From positions 2,976,001 through 3,040,000 of the forward strand of contig NZ_CP177357.1 of NCBI RefSeq assembly GCF_046845755.1: a stretch of DNA of 64,000 nt, given 5' to 3'. How positions within the stretch are numbered: the first letter of the stretch is position 1; the number at the start of each line of letters is the position of its first letter. Positions 34,338 through 42,290 of this stretch are shown here, in pieces. The notes beneath the pieces were generated by a model. That model did no database searches, had not been told where the DNA came from, and saw nothing but the letters and a program-made list of their open reading frames with translations. Both the position numbers and the translations under genes were made by a program. Source of the stretch: Rubrivirga sp046845755. Lineage in GTDB: Bacteria > Bacteroidota > Rhodothermia > Rhodothermales > Rubricoccaceae.

Positions 34338-34742
34338 GTGACCGCCACCGCCACCTTCGACGTCACCGCCTGGGAGCCCGCGGGCGCCGACACCCCCGAG
34401 GCCGGCCCGGCGCTGTCGCGCGTCCGCATCGAGAAGGCCTTCCGGAGCGGCGACGTGACGGGCACGAGCACCGGCGAGGGGCTCTTCTGCGGGATGGGCG
34501 ACCCGGCGGCCGGCGCGGGCTACGTCGTCAGCGAGCGGATCACGGGCGCCATCGGCAACCGCAAGGGGAGCTTCGTCATCCAGCACGGCGGGCTGATGGG
34601 GCCGGGGCTGGCGCCCCGCACCTTCGGCCACGTCGTGCCCGGTTCGGGCACGGGCGATCTCGTAGGGCTCGCGGGCACCGTCGAGATCGGGCAGACCGTC
34701 GACGGCACGCACACGCTGACGCTGACGCTCGACGACGCCTGA
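34338..34742 (+). CDS. DUF3224 family protein
   Basis: A 134-residue cytoplasmic beta-barrel protein starting at GTG (VTATATFDVTAWEP). The family pattern is visible: FDVTxWEP at the start, RIEKAFRSGDVTGTSTGE, a GYVVSERITGAIGNRKGSFVIQ strand pair, and GTGDLVGLAGTVEI near the end. DUF3224 proteins are small barrels related to allene oxide cyclase-like folds; their role is unknown. No signal peptide. It follows dnaN after its terminator, so it likely has its own promoter. Confidence 0.85.
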   Translation: MTATATFDVTAWEPAGADTPEAGPALSRVRIEKAFRSGDVTGTSTGEGLFCGMGDPAAGAGYVVSERITGAIGNRKGSFVIQHGGLMGPGLAPRTFGHVVPGSGTGDLVGLAGTVEIGQTVDGTHTLTLTLDDA

Positions 34743-34860
34743 CGGCCCGCGCCCTCGTCCACGGAGCGCCCCCGCTCGGTCCGCGTCGGGTGCCAGGCCG
34801 GAAGCGATTGACGAACCGCACCCGCAGAAATACTATTCCAATCGTACTAATACGACACGG

Positions 34861-36141
34861 ATGCTCCGCCTCGCCCCCCTCCTCGCCCTCCTCGCAGTGT
34901 CCGCCTCCGCCCAGACCGCGATGGAGCTCGGCCAAGCCGGCCGGTACGCCGAAGCGGCCGAACTCGCGGAGCAGACGCTCGCCGACGCCGACGCCGGCAG
35001 CGACCGCGCGTGCGAGGCCCTCGTGCACGCCGCGCTTTCCCGGACCTTCGACGGCGAGGCCGACCGCGCCCGGCCACACCTGGCCCGGTTCGACGCCGAG
35101 TGCGCCGACGCCGGGCCCGAGTGGGGCGCCCGCGCCATCGACCGCGTCCGCGACGCCATCGAGCGGGGCCCGTTCCTCCTACCTACGATGTCGACGCGCC
35201 CGCCCGCCTCAGCCGCCGGCGACGACTGGCCGGTCGCCGACGACCCCGTCGCGCTCGGGCTCGACGCCGAGGCCCTGGCCGACCACGCCGACGTGTGCGC
35301 TCGGAGCGGGGCCGCCGCGTGCGTGGTCGTCTGGCGCGGGCAGATCGTGCAGGAGCTCTACGCGCCGTCGTACGCCGAGCCCATCGAAGCGATGTCGAGC
35401 ACCAAGTCCGTGGCCGGGCTGCTGGCGGGGATGCTCATCGGCGAGGGCGCGCTGGCCGCCGACGACCCGGTCGCGGACTACGTCCCCGAGTGGGCCGGCG
35501 GGGCCGCCGCCGGCGTCACCGTCCGCCACTTGCTGACGATGACCTCGGGGCTCCAGAGCTCCCACACCGACCGCCCCCGGACGAGCGCCGTGGGCGGCGT
35601 CTCCGACAAGGACTCGCTCGTGGCCACCCTCCCGCTCGTGGACCCGCCCGGGACCGTGTGGGCGTACTCGAACGAGGGGACGTATTTGCTCTCGCCCGTC
35701 CTCCGGCGCGCGGCGGGCGAGCCGCTCGAGGCCTACGCCGCCCGCGAGCTGTTCGAGCCGCTCGGGATGGAGAACACGCGCCTGCACGTCTACCCCGACG
35801 GCCAGGCCTGGACGCACTCGACGATGTGGACGACGCCCCGCGACCTCGCCCGGATCGGCCAGTTGATGCTCCACGGCGGCCGGTGGAACGGTGAGGCCGT
35901 GGTGCCCGCCGACTGGATCGCCGAATCGGTTCGCCCGTCCCAGACCGTCAACCCGGCGTATGGCCTACTGTGGTGGCTCGACGCGCCCGAGGGGTTCGCG
36001 GCGCGCGGCTACCTCGACACCAACCTGTACGTGCTCCCCGAGCGCGACCTCGTCGTGGTCCGGATGCAGGCCCAGCCCTCGCCGGGTGCGCGCCGCTACG
36101 AGCAGGCCGCGTTCGAGGTCTTCCGCCGACTTGCGGACTAG
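34861..36141 (+). CDS. Exported serine hydrolase of the beta-lactamase/DD-peptidase class
   Basis: A 426-residue protein with a signal peptide (MLRLAPLLALLAVSASAQ). Residues 20-100 form a small helical region with a TPR-like look. The class C beta-lactamase fold follows: SxxK as SSTKS (nucleophile Ser about 179), the Tyr motif WAYSNEGTY, and HLLTMTSGL. The last motif region (GYLDTNLYVLPERDLVVV) lacks a clear KTG. Such proteins are esterases or carboxypeptidases more often than true beta-lactamases. Its TAG overlaps the TAG of the convergent gene by 3 bases (CTAG). Confidence 0.88.
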   Translation: MLRLAPLLALLAVSASAQTAMELGQAGRYAEAAELAEQTLADADAGSDRACEALVHAALSRTFDGEADRARPHLARFDAECADAGPEWGARAIDRVRDAIERGPFLLPTMSTRPPASAAGDDWPVADDPVALGLDAEALADHADVCARSGAAACVVVWRGQIVQELYAPSYAEPIEAMSSTKSVAGLLAGMLIGEGALAADDPVADYVPEWAGGAAAGVTVRHLLTMTSGLQSSHTDRPRTSAVGGVSDKDSLVATLPLVDPPGTVWAYSNEGTYLLSPVLRRAAGEPLEAYAARELFEPLGMENTRLHVYPDGQAWTHSTMWTTPRDLARIGQLMLHGGRWNGEAVVPADWIAESVRPSQTVNPAYGLLWWLDAPEGFAARGYLDTNLYVLPERDLVVVRMQAQPSPGARRYEQAAFEVFRRLAD

Positions 36142-36614
36142 CCCGCTCGGTCGCCGTAGAGCGTGTGCGTCCGGATCTTCTCACACAGGTCCAAGGCCCG
36201 CCGCTCGCGCGTGGCGGGCCGCTTCGCCTGGTCGACGTGGACACCGAGGGATCGCTGGCGGCCGGGCGTGAACGTGGCGAAGCGAGCCGCGGCCGCCTCG
36301 TCCATCGACAGCGCCGCCGCCAGCTCGGCCGGGAGGTGGACCGCGTCGGGGTCGGTCGCGGCGCTCAGCTCCACGATCGCCGTATCGCCGTAGCCCAGCC
36401 CCGCTTGCGCGAGCATCGCCTTCCCAAAGTGCAGCTTGGGCGTCCCGTCGCCGCGCCCGTGGACGGCGCGGCGGAACGGGACGTCGCACAGCGTCCCGAC
36501 GACGATGCGGGCGTCGCCGAGCGCCGCGTCGACCTCGGCGGGAATCGGGACGTAGTGCATCCGGAAGACCCGCTCGGTGCGGAGCACGGGCGCGGCGAAG
36601 GCGTGGTCGGCCAT
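36138..36614 (-). CDS. DUF1905/OmdA (YdeI-like) protein
   Basis: A 158-residue protein with two recognisable parts. The N-terminal DUF1905 domain has a small beta barrel (HYVPIPAEVDAALGD, then VVGTLCDVPFRRAVHGRGDG, then KAMLAQAGLGYGDTAIVEL). The C-terminal OmdA segment has FATFTPGRQRSLGVHVDQAK with TRERRALDLCEKI. Relatives have been linked to bacteriocin or osmotic protection; the mechanism is unknown. It ends in a 4-base overlap with the convergent serine hydrolase gene and begins 2 bases from the end of the upstream TerB-like gene, so it is co-transcribed with the latter. Confidence 0.85.
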   Translation of the reverse strand: MADHAFAAPVLRTERVFRMHYVPIPAEVDAALGDARIVVGTLCDVPFRRAVHGRGDGTPKLHFGKAMLAQAGLGYGDTAIVELSAATDPDAVHLPAELAAALSMDEAAAARFATFTPGRQRSLGVHVDQAKRPATRERRALDLCEKIRTHTLYGDRAG

Positions 36615-36616
36615 GG

Positions 36617-38041
36617 CTAGGTCGCCTCGACGAGGGCCGTGTGGAGCCGTTTCGCGTCCGCTTCGCTGGCGCACTCGATCAGCCAGTTGTGCGCGCGCTG
36701 GCGGCGGACCCAGACGGTGTCCTCGTGCCGGACCACGCTCGTGATCGTCGACAGCGAGGCGGTCTGGCGGCGCCGCGGGTCGTCCAGGACCAGCCGCGTC
36801 GCGTCGACGAAGACCGAGCCGGCGCCGGTCCACGTCACGGGCGCCTCCGCGAGCCGCTCGGCGAGCTCGGTCTGCGAGACGGTCCCGAACCAGCGGACGC
36901 CCCGGCGGCGCTCCTCGACGTCGAGCACGCGGCGCCAGCGGGCGCCCTTGGCCACGAACCGGCCGGCCGGCACGGGCTTCGGAGCGCCGAACAGCAGGCG
37001 GTGAAGGACGGCGTAGAACGCCTCGTTGCGGTCGCCGGGGTCGAGATAGACGTACCGGTCGACCTTGGTGCGGACCACGGTCCCGTTGCGGAAGCGTAGG
37101 ATCTGAGCGAGTGTCGACAGCCGGATCTCGCGGGGTGCCTGGGCGCCCGCGCGCAGCAGGATCCGCCGGTCGGTCAGGATCACGTCGCCGACGGCCTGGC
37201 GCCCTTTGAACACGCGGTCGGGGACTGTCTTTCCCGACGTCCGGCCGGACTGCAGCGCTTTCGGCCCGATCGCCGTCCGTAGCGCGGGCCCGTCGACGCC
37301 GCTCCACCGGATCGGCGCCGTCATGCGGGCGGTCTCGCGGGCGGGCAGCGGCACGGGCGCCTCGACCTCGGGGAGCCGGCCGCGCCGCGTCTGGTACCGG
37401 ATGCGGGCCTGCTCGAGCATCGCCTCGAAGCCCGCCGGCGGCTCCAGGCTGAGGGCCTGGCGGACGCGCTCGATCTCGGCGTCCTCCTCGGGCGACAGCT
37501 CCCCGTCGCACAGCGCCGCCGCGACGACCCGGAGCAGCCGCTCGCGCGCCAGGATGTCGTACGCGCCCTCGGCCACACGGGGGTCGAGCCCGAGCAGGTG
37601 CTGAAGCTTGAACAGCAGCAGCCGCTCGTCGACCGACAGGCAGTCGTCGGCGATGGCCTGGGTGACGGCGACGCCGAAGGCGCGCTCGTGGACGGGACGG
37701 AGGTCGGCGGCCGAGAGCGCCAGCGTCCGCGCGAGGTGGCCGAGCAGGTGGCGGTCCGGGCCCGAGAGGTCGCCGTCGCGGAGCCGGTGGTCGAGGACGG
37801 TCTGGTACAGGCCGCGGCGCTCGTCGGCGAAGGCGCGCGAGAGGTCGACGCCGTGGCGCTCCGAGATGCGGACCCGGTCGCTCGGCCCGAACTCGACGGC
37901 CGACGCCGCCGCCGCGACGACGTTGTGGAGCTCGACGTAGGCGTTCCACTCGGGCGCCTTGCCGAAGCGGCCCGGCGGGTCGGGGGTCAGGAGGTCGAGC
38001 GGGTCCACGCGGGCGGGGGGCGACGGACCGGAAGGTCCCAC
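36617..38041 (-). CDS. TerB-like protein with C-terminal PH-like domains
   Basis: A 474-residue cytoplasmic protein. Three related segments (DGDLSGPDRHLLGHLARTL, DDCLSVDERLLLFKLQHLLG, DGELSPEEDAEIERVRQALS) in residues 85-200 match the acidic D-x-x-L-S-x-x-E pattern of TerB-like helical domains, linked to membrane stress and tellurite resistance. Two PH-like beta regions follow (VGDVILTDRRILLRAGAQ and GSVFVDATRLVLDDPRR), the second ending in EADAKRLHTALVEAT. GTG codons at 38041 and 38008 are both possible starts; neither has a strong ribosome binding site. Function unknown; the combination suggests a membrane-associated sensor. Confidence 0.75.
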   Translation of the reverse strand: MGPSGPSPPARVDPLDLLTPDPPGRFGKAPEWNAYVELHNVVAAAASAVEFGPSDRVRISERHGVDLSRAFADERRGLYQTVLDHRLRDGDLSGPDRHLLGHLARTLALSAADLRPVHERAFGVAVTQAIADDCLSVDERLLLFKLQHLLGLDPRVAEGAYDILARERLLRVVAAALCDGELSPEEDAEIERVRQALSLEPPAGFEAMLEQARIRYQTRRGRLPEVEAPVPLPARETARMTAPIRWSGVDGPALRTAIGPKALQSGRTSGKTVPDRVFKGRQAVGDVILTDRRILLRAGAQAPREIRLSTLAQILRFRNGTVVRTKVDRYVYLDPGDRNEAFYAVLHRLLFGAPKPVPAGRFVAKGARWRRVLDVEERRRGVRWFGTVSQTELAERLAEAPVTWTGAGSVFVDATRLVLDDPRRRQTASLSTITSVVRHEDTVWVRRQRAHNWLIECASEADAKRLHTALVEAT

Positions 38042-38203
38042 CGACGGAGGGGCGGCGCCAGCGGGACGCCGGGGGGACGGCTCGCGCCAGCGGGCGGGCT
38101 TGGGCCGTGGCGACCCACAGCGCTGCGGGGAGGCTGGCGCCAGCCGGTGGGCGGAGACCTCAACCCGGGCCTCCCCTCCCGGACGGCTGGCGCCCGAAAG
38201 GCT

Positions 38204-38244
38204 ACCACCCCCTGTCCCCCTCCTCGGATGAGGAGGGGGACGTC
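38204..38244. repeat. Family B palindrome
   Basis: CACCCCCTGTCCCCCTCCTC, GGAT loop, GAGGAGGGGGACG. Same core as 19444-19482, in reverse orientation. A shorter copy (CCCCCTCGGATGAGGGGGG) lies at 38290-38312. Confidence 0.75.
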
Positions 38245-38375
38245 GGGAGTGAGGTCGAGGTCAGCAATGACGGGAGATCGCCAACGAAGGAGCCCCCTCG
38301 GATGAGGGGGGGCGGCCGGCAGGCGGGGGTCCAGAGCTCGCGCTGACGGTCCTGCGGGCGCCCGCAGGAATGGCG

Positions 38376-38413
38376 GCCCCTCACCAGGTCTCCCCAGCGA
38401 GAGAGGAGACGCC
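38376..38413 (-). repeat. Degenerate family A repeat
   Basis: GCCCCTCACCAGGTCTCCCC, loop, GAGAGGAGACGCCG. The order of family A is kept but the stem is eroded. Confidence 0.55.
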
Positions 38414-38430
38414 GCAGGCGGCCGACAGCC

Positions 38431-39120
38431 CTACAGCCGCCGGGCGACGTGGAAGCTCATCACCGGCGTCACGAAGGTGTGGCGCGAGGGGTCGTCCACG
38501 TCCGGGCGGATCTCCAGCAAGTCCAGTTCGACTGGGAAGTAGGTGCCCTGGAGGCCGAAGCGGACGGCGGTCCGGGTCCGCTCGCCGCGGCCGAAAAAGG
38601 TGCCCGCCGCCAGCGTCCCCCCGATCCCGACGCGTGCCTCGCCGTCGCCCAGCCCGCCCAGCCCGCTCAGGACTTCCTCGCCCGCCCCGCGCCGGCCGTC
38701 GGCGTCGGCGTCGTCGAAGTAGGGCCACTGGTAGCCGAACGTGGGTCCCGCCGAGAGGTGGAGGAACGGGCGGACGTTGTCCTCGACCTGCTGGCGGAGC
38801 AGTCGGACCTCGACGCCGACGTGGAGGGGGACGAGCGCGACGTAGTTGCGCTTGAACGGCGTGCGGCGCTCGCCGGGGAAGCCGGAGAAGCTCTGCTCGC
38901 GCTCGTCGCGCCCCGCGCCCACCGAGATCTCCGCCACCAGCGACACGTCGTCGCTGACCCGGCCGCGGAGCGCCCCGCCGACGCCCAGCCCGTACTCGCT
39001 GAGCACGAGCACGAGCGCGCCCGTCGAGCCGTAGCGCCCGGCCGTGGTGTCGGGCAGGGCCGGCGCCACCTGGCAGACGCCGGGGGCCGCGAGAACGAGA
39101 GCGAGGAGGAGCGCGCGCAT
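38431..39120 (-). CDS. Outer-membrane-type beta-barrel protein
   Basis: A 229-residue exported protein (signal peptide MRALLLALVLAAPGV). The mature part alternates hydrophobic and polar residues in short strands (VSLVAEISVGAGR, YVALVPLHVGVEVRLL, RTAVRFGLQGTYFPVEL), with Gly and aromatic residues typical of small outer-membrane barrels. The final residues end in VARRL rather than a classic terminal Phe. No domain is recognised. Start ATG 39120 is 46 bases from the divergent permease gene. Confidence 0.7.
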   Translation of the reverse strand: MRALLLALVLAAPGVCQVAPALPDTTAGRYGSTGALVLVLSEYGLGVGGALRGRVSDDVSLVAEISVGAGRDEREQSFSGFPGERRTPFKRNYVALVPLHVGVEVRLLRQQVEDNVRPFLHLSAGPTFGYQWPYFDDADADGRRGAGEEVLSGLGGLGDGEARVGIGGTLAAGTFFGRGERTRTAVRFGLQGTYFPVELDLLEIRPDVDDPSRHTFVTPVMSFHVARRL

Positions 39121-39166
39121 AGCCCGATGGTAGCGCCCCCCAGCGCGGCTCGCCGTACGTTCCGGC

Positions 39167-40402
39167 ATGCCCGACGACGCGCGCTCCCCCCGGACGACCG
39201 TTCTGCTGGCGGCCGGCGCGGCCGCCGTGTTCGCCCTGCTGTGGGCGCTGCGCGACGCGCTGGGTCCGTTCTGGATCGTCGCCGCCGCCGCCGCGCTGCT
39301 GTGGCCCGTCCGCCACGAGACCGCCGCCCGGGCCGTGATGTGGGCCGGCGGACTCGTGTTCGGGGCGTACCTGCTCGACCGGCTGGCGGGCGTGCTGGCC
39401 CCGTTTATCGCCGTGTTCGTGGCCGCGTACCTGCTGAACCCCGTCGTCGGGTGGGCCGAGCGTCGGCGCATCCCGCGCGCGGCGTCGTCGCTGGCGCTGG
39501 CGCTCGTCGTGACCGGGGCCGTCGTCGGCGCGCTCGTGCTGCTGGTGCCCGCCACGCTCGGCCAGCTCGAGACGCTCGCGGCGCAGGCCATGGACCTCGC
39601 CATGCGCGCGCCCGAGTGGGTGGCCGAGTCGGCCGCGCTGGCGCGCGCCGAAGAGGCCGGGCTGCTCGACCGCGACGCCGTGGTCGCCGAGATCACGACG
39701 CTCGTGCCCGCCCAGATCGAGGGGGCCCTCGCCCGGATCCCCGCGATCGTCGGCGGCGCGCTCCGCCAGATCGGCGCCCTCCTCGGGCTCGTCACGACCG
39801 CCGCGCTTGTGCCCGTCCTCCTGTTTTTTACGCTCAAGGACTTCCCGGCGCTCAGCGCCAGCCTGGTCCGCCTGCTCCCCCGCTACGACGGCCGCCGCGC
39901 CTACCTCGACCGCGCTGCCGTCGTGTTCGGCAGCTACATCCGGGGCGTGCTCGTGATCTCGGCCGCCAGCGCCGTGCTTGTCGCCGTCCCGCTGACGATT
40001 TTCGGCGTGCCGTACGCACTGCTGCTCGGGCTCGCGGCCGGGCTCCTCAACCTGATCCCCAGCCTGGGCTCGGTCCTCACCTACGTGCTCGGCGTGGCGC
40101 TGATGCTGGCCTTCGGGACGTGGACGGACCTGCTGATCGTGCTCGCCGTGCTGGCGGTCCAGGCCGTCATCGAGCAGGCCGTGCTGACGCCCAACATCAT
40201 GAGCGCCCAGGTCGGGCTGCACCCGGTCGTGATCCTGCTGGCGCTGTTCGTAGCCGGCGCGCTGTTCGGGCTGCTCGGGCTGGTGCTGGCCGTCCCGGGC
40301 GCGGCCCTCGTCGCCGGCGTCGTCCGCGCCCACCGCGAGGCGCTCGTGATCGACCTGGGCGACGACGAGCCCGAGGCGGCGGAGGCCGTCCCCGCCGCCT
40401 GA
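39167..40402 (+). CDS. AI-2E/PerM family permease
   Basis: A 411-residue polytopic membrane protein of the AI-2E transporter (UPF0118/PerM) family. About eight hydrophobic segments are visible, starting at 10-70. The family pattern appears as FIAVFVAAYLLNPVVGWAERR early, LLFFTLKDFPAL in the middle and LTPNIMSAQVGLHPVVILLAL late. Members export small molecules or ions; some were first linked to autoinducer-2, others to Na+/H+ antiport. The substrate is not evident here. It starts 46 bases from the divergent barrel gene. Confidence 0.92.
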   Translation: MPDDARSPRTTVLLAAGAAAVFALLWALRDALGPFWIVAAAAALLWPVRHETAARAVMWAGGLVFGAYLLDRLAGVLAPFIAVFVAAYLLNPVVGWAERRRIPRAASSLALALVVTGAVVGALVLLVPATLGQLETLAAQAMDLAMRAPEWVAESAALARAEEAGLLDRDAVVAEITTLVPAQIEGALARIPAIVGGALRQIGALLGLVTTAALVPVLLFFTLKDFPALSASLVRLLPRYDGRRAYLDRAAVVFGSYIRGVLVISAASAVLVAVPLTIFGVPYALLLGLAAGLLNLIPSLGSVLTYVLGVALMLAFGTWTDLLIVLAVLAVQAVIEQAVLTPNIMSAQVGLHPVVILLALFVAGALFGLLGLVLAVPGAALVAGVVRAHREALVIDLGDDEPEAAEAVPAA

Positions 40403-40411
40403 GGCCGGCCG

Positions 40412-40627
40412 CTAGTCGGCGACGAGTTCGACGGCTGCGTCGGCGGGCGCTGGCGGGGCGGGCGCCTCGACGCGGTCCGGCGTCGCGGTCTCGGCCGGCG
40501 GCATCGACGAGCCGCACTGGCCCAGGAGCACGAACAGGACGACGAAGATGAGGACGGTCGAGAAGCAGCCGCCCCCGAGCTTTTTGGCGCCGTACCCGGC
40601 GATGAGCGTGCGGAACAGGTTGTTCAT
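40412..40627 (-). CDS. Small single-TM protein
   Basis: A 71-residue protein. MNNLFRTLIAGYGAKKLGGG is followed by one membrane helix (STVLIFVVLFVLLGQCG), then a Pro/Ala/Glu-rich tail ending VELVAD. A basic N-terminus and acidic tail predict N-in topology. No family recognised. It is convergent with the permease gene (9-base gap) and divergent from tgt. Confidence 0.65.
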   Translation of the reverse strand: MNNLFRTLIAGYGAKKLGGGCFSTVLIFVVLFVLLGQCGSSMPPAETATPDRVEAPAPPAPADAAVELVAD

Positions 40628-40768
40628 GACGTGCAGGGAGAAGGGGCTCGAGATACGCCGCCGCCGGCCGCGGGGTCCGGCTCGGCCTCCCCCCCACCGC
40701 CGCTTCGCCGACGCTTGCCGGGCGGGCGGCGCGCGCCGTGGTAGCCTGCCGCGAACGCCCGACGACCC

Positions 40769-41899
40769 ATGCTTTCCTTCGAGCTCCAGGCCGAGTGCCC
40801 CGACACCGGCGCCCGCGCCGGCCTGCTCCACACCGACCACGGGACCGTCGAGACACCCACGTTCCAGCCCGTCGGCACGGTCGGCAGCGTCAAAGGGGTC
40901 TCGCCGCGGACGCTGCGCGAGGTCGGCGTCCAGCAGATCCTGGCCAACACGTACCACCTGGCGCTGCGGCCGGGCCGCGAGGTGCTCCGCGAGATGGGCG
41001 GGCTCCACGCCTTTATGCAGTGGGACGGGCCCATCCTGACCGACAGCGGCGGCTTCCAGGTGTTCTCGCTCGCCGAGATCCGCCGCGTCAACGAAGAGGG
41101 CGTCCGCTTCCAGAGCCACCTCGACGGGTCGCCGCTCCACTTTACGCCTGAGTCGGTCGTCGACACCCAGCGCGACATCGGATCGGACATCATGATGGTG
41201 CTCGACGAGCTGACGCCGGCGACGGTCGACGAAGCGGAGGCCCGGCGGGCGAACGGGCGGACGCTGCGGTGGGCCGAGCGCGCCTTCAAACACTACCGCG
41301 CGACCGAGCCGCGCTACGGCCACCACCAGGCCCTCTTCCCCATCGTCCAGGGCGCCGCGTTCCCCGCGATCCGCCGCGAGTCGGCCGAGACGCTCATGCA
41401 GCTCGACGCCGAGGGCTACGCGATCGGCGGGCTGTCGGTCGGCGAGGCGGCGCCGGTGATGTACGAGATGGTCGAGGTCGTCAACGCCGTGCTGCCGCGC
41501 GACCGGCCGCGTTACCTGATGGGCGTCGGGACGCCGCAGAATTTGATCGAGAACGTCGCGCGCGGCGTCGACCTCTTCGACTGCGTGATGCCGACGCGGA
41601 ATGCGCGGACGGGCTCGCTGTTCACGACCGCGGGGCTCGTCAACATCAAGAACGCCCGGTGGAAGACGTCGCACGAGGCGGTCGACCCCGGCCTCGACGG
41701 GTACCACTCGCAGACGTTCTCGAAGGCCTACCTCCGCCACCTCACAAAGGCCAACGAGCCCCTCTTCATGGAGATCGCCAGCGTCCAGAACGTCGCGCTC
41801 TACCTGTGGACGATGCGCCAGATGCGGGCGGCGATCCTGGAGGGCCGCTTTCCCGCGTGGCGCCGCGAGTGGTCGGGCCGGCTGGCGCAGAAGGCGTAG
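40769..41899 (+). CDS. tgt: Queuine tRNA-ribosyltransferase lacking zinc ligands
   Basis: A 376-residue enzyme that swaps guanine 34 for preQ1 in tRNAs with GUN anticodons. Key elements are present: VGTVGSVKGVSP, the catalytic region ILTDSGGFQVFSL, GGLSVGE, LMGVGTPQNL, and DCVMPTRNARTGSLFT with the nucleophile Asp. In E. coli-type enzymes the C-terminal zinc site is CxCxxC plus His; here the place reads DPGLDGYHSQTFSKAYLRHL and later ASVQNVALY, so all four ligands are gone. I believe this is shared by Bacteroidota Tgt proteins, so activity may be retained. Monocistronic. Confidence 0.94.
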   Translation: MLSFELQAECPDTGARAGLLHTDHGTVETPTFQPVGTVGSVKGVSPRTLREVGVQQILANTYHLALRPGREVLREMGGLHAFMQWDGPILTDSGGFQVFSLAEIRRVNEEGVRFQSHLDGSPLHFTPESVVDTQRDIGSDIMMVLDELTPATVDEAEARRANGRTLRWAERAFKHYRATEPRYGHHQALFPIVQGAAFPAIRRESAETLMQLDAEGYAIGGLSVGEAAPVMYEMVEVVNAVLPRDRPRYLMGVGTPQNLIENVARGVDLFDCVMPTRNARTGSLFTTAGLVNIKNARWKTSHEAVDPGLDGYHSQTFSKAYLRHLTKANEPLFMEIASVQNVALYLWTMRQMRAAILEGRFPAWRREWSGRLAQKA

Positions 41900-41964
41900 G
41901 GGACCGGGGACCGCTTCGGTCGTGCAACGCTACGGAGGCGAGCGGCGCGGCCCCACCCACACAC

Positions 41965-42001
41965 AAAAAAGGCGGCCCCGGTCGCCGTGACCGGGGCCGC
42001 C
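41965..42001 (-). terminator. Strong hairpin terminator of the 42024 gene
   Basis: Read on the minus strand: GGCGGCCCCGGTC, a 5-base loop, GACCGGGGCCGCC, then TTTTTTGTGTG. A perfect 13-bp stem with a T-run, 23 bases after the stop. A near-identical hairpin ends the next secreted-protein gene (44968-45000). Confidence 0.9.
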
Positions 42002-42290
42002 AGGGCCGGGCGCCAGCGGGGCGCTAGCGGACGACGGTAACCGTCCGCGTGGCGGTGCCGGCGGCCGTCTCGAGCCGGACCACGTAGACGCCCGGCGCGA
42101 GCACGCGCGCGTCCAAGCGGGCCGAGCGGAGGCCGGCCGGGGCGTCGCCCGAAGCCAGCACCGCGACCTCGCGGCCGAGCGCGTCGAACACCGCGAGCCG
42201 GACCGGACCGGCGCGCTCGGCGCCGAACGTGACGAGCGCCGTGCCCCGGATGGGGTTGGCGAGCGCCAGCGTCAGCGCGCCGTCCGGGCC
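41971..42290 (-). repeat. Duplicated terminator plus sorting-tail segment, copy 1
   Basis: This segment aligns without gaps to 44971-45290 (offset exactly 3000). It covers the hairpin terminator and the codons for the last 80 or so residues of the two secreted proteins. Identity is highest over about 42160-42290, where only a few bases differ. Confidence 0.8.

Larger units (their letters stand above)
38042..38430. other. 389-bp repeat-filled intergenic region
   Basis: No gene seen. It contains small GCGCCAGC/GCTGGCGC pieces (38086-38145), a CCTCCCCTCCCGGACGG fragment, two family B palindromes (38204-38243 and 38290-38312), a CTGCGGGCGCCCGCAGG palindrome (about 38352-38368) and a degenerate family A copy (38376-38413). 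Confidence 0.7.

Noticed and set aside
41965..42001. Terminator for tgt on the plus strand
   Set aside because: The T-run is only on the minus-strand side of the hairpin. On the plus strand it is followed by CAGGGCC.
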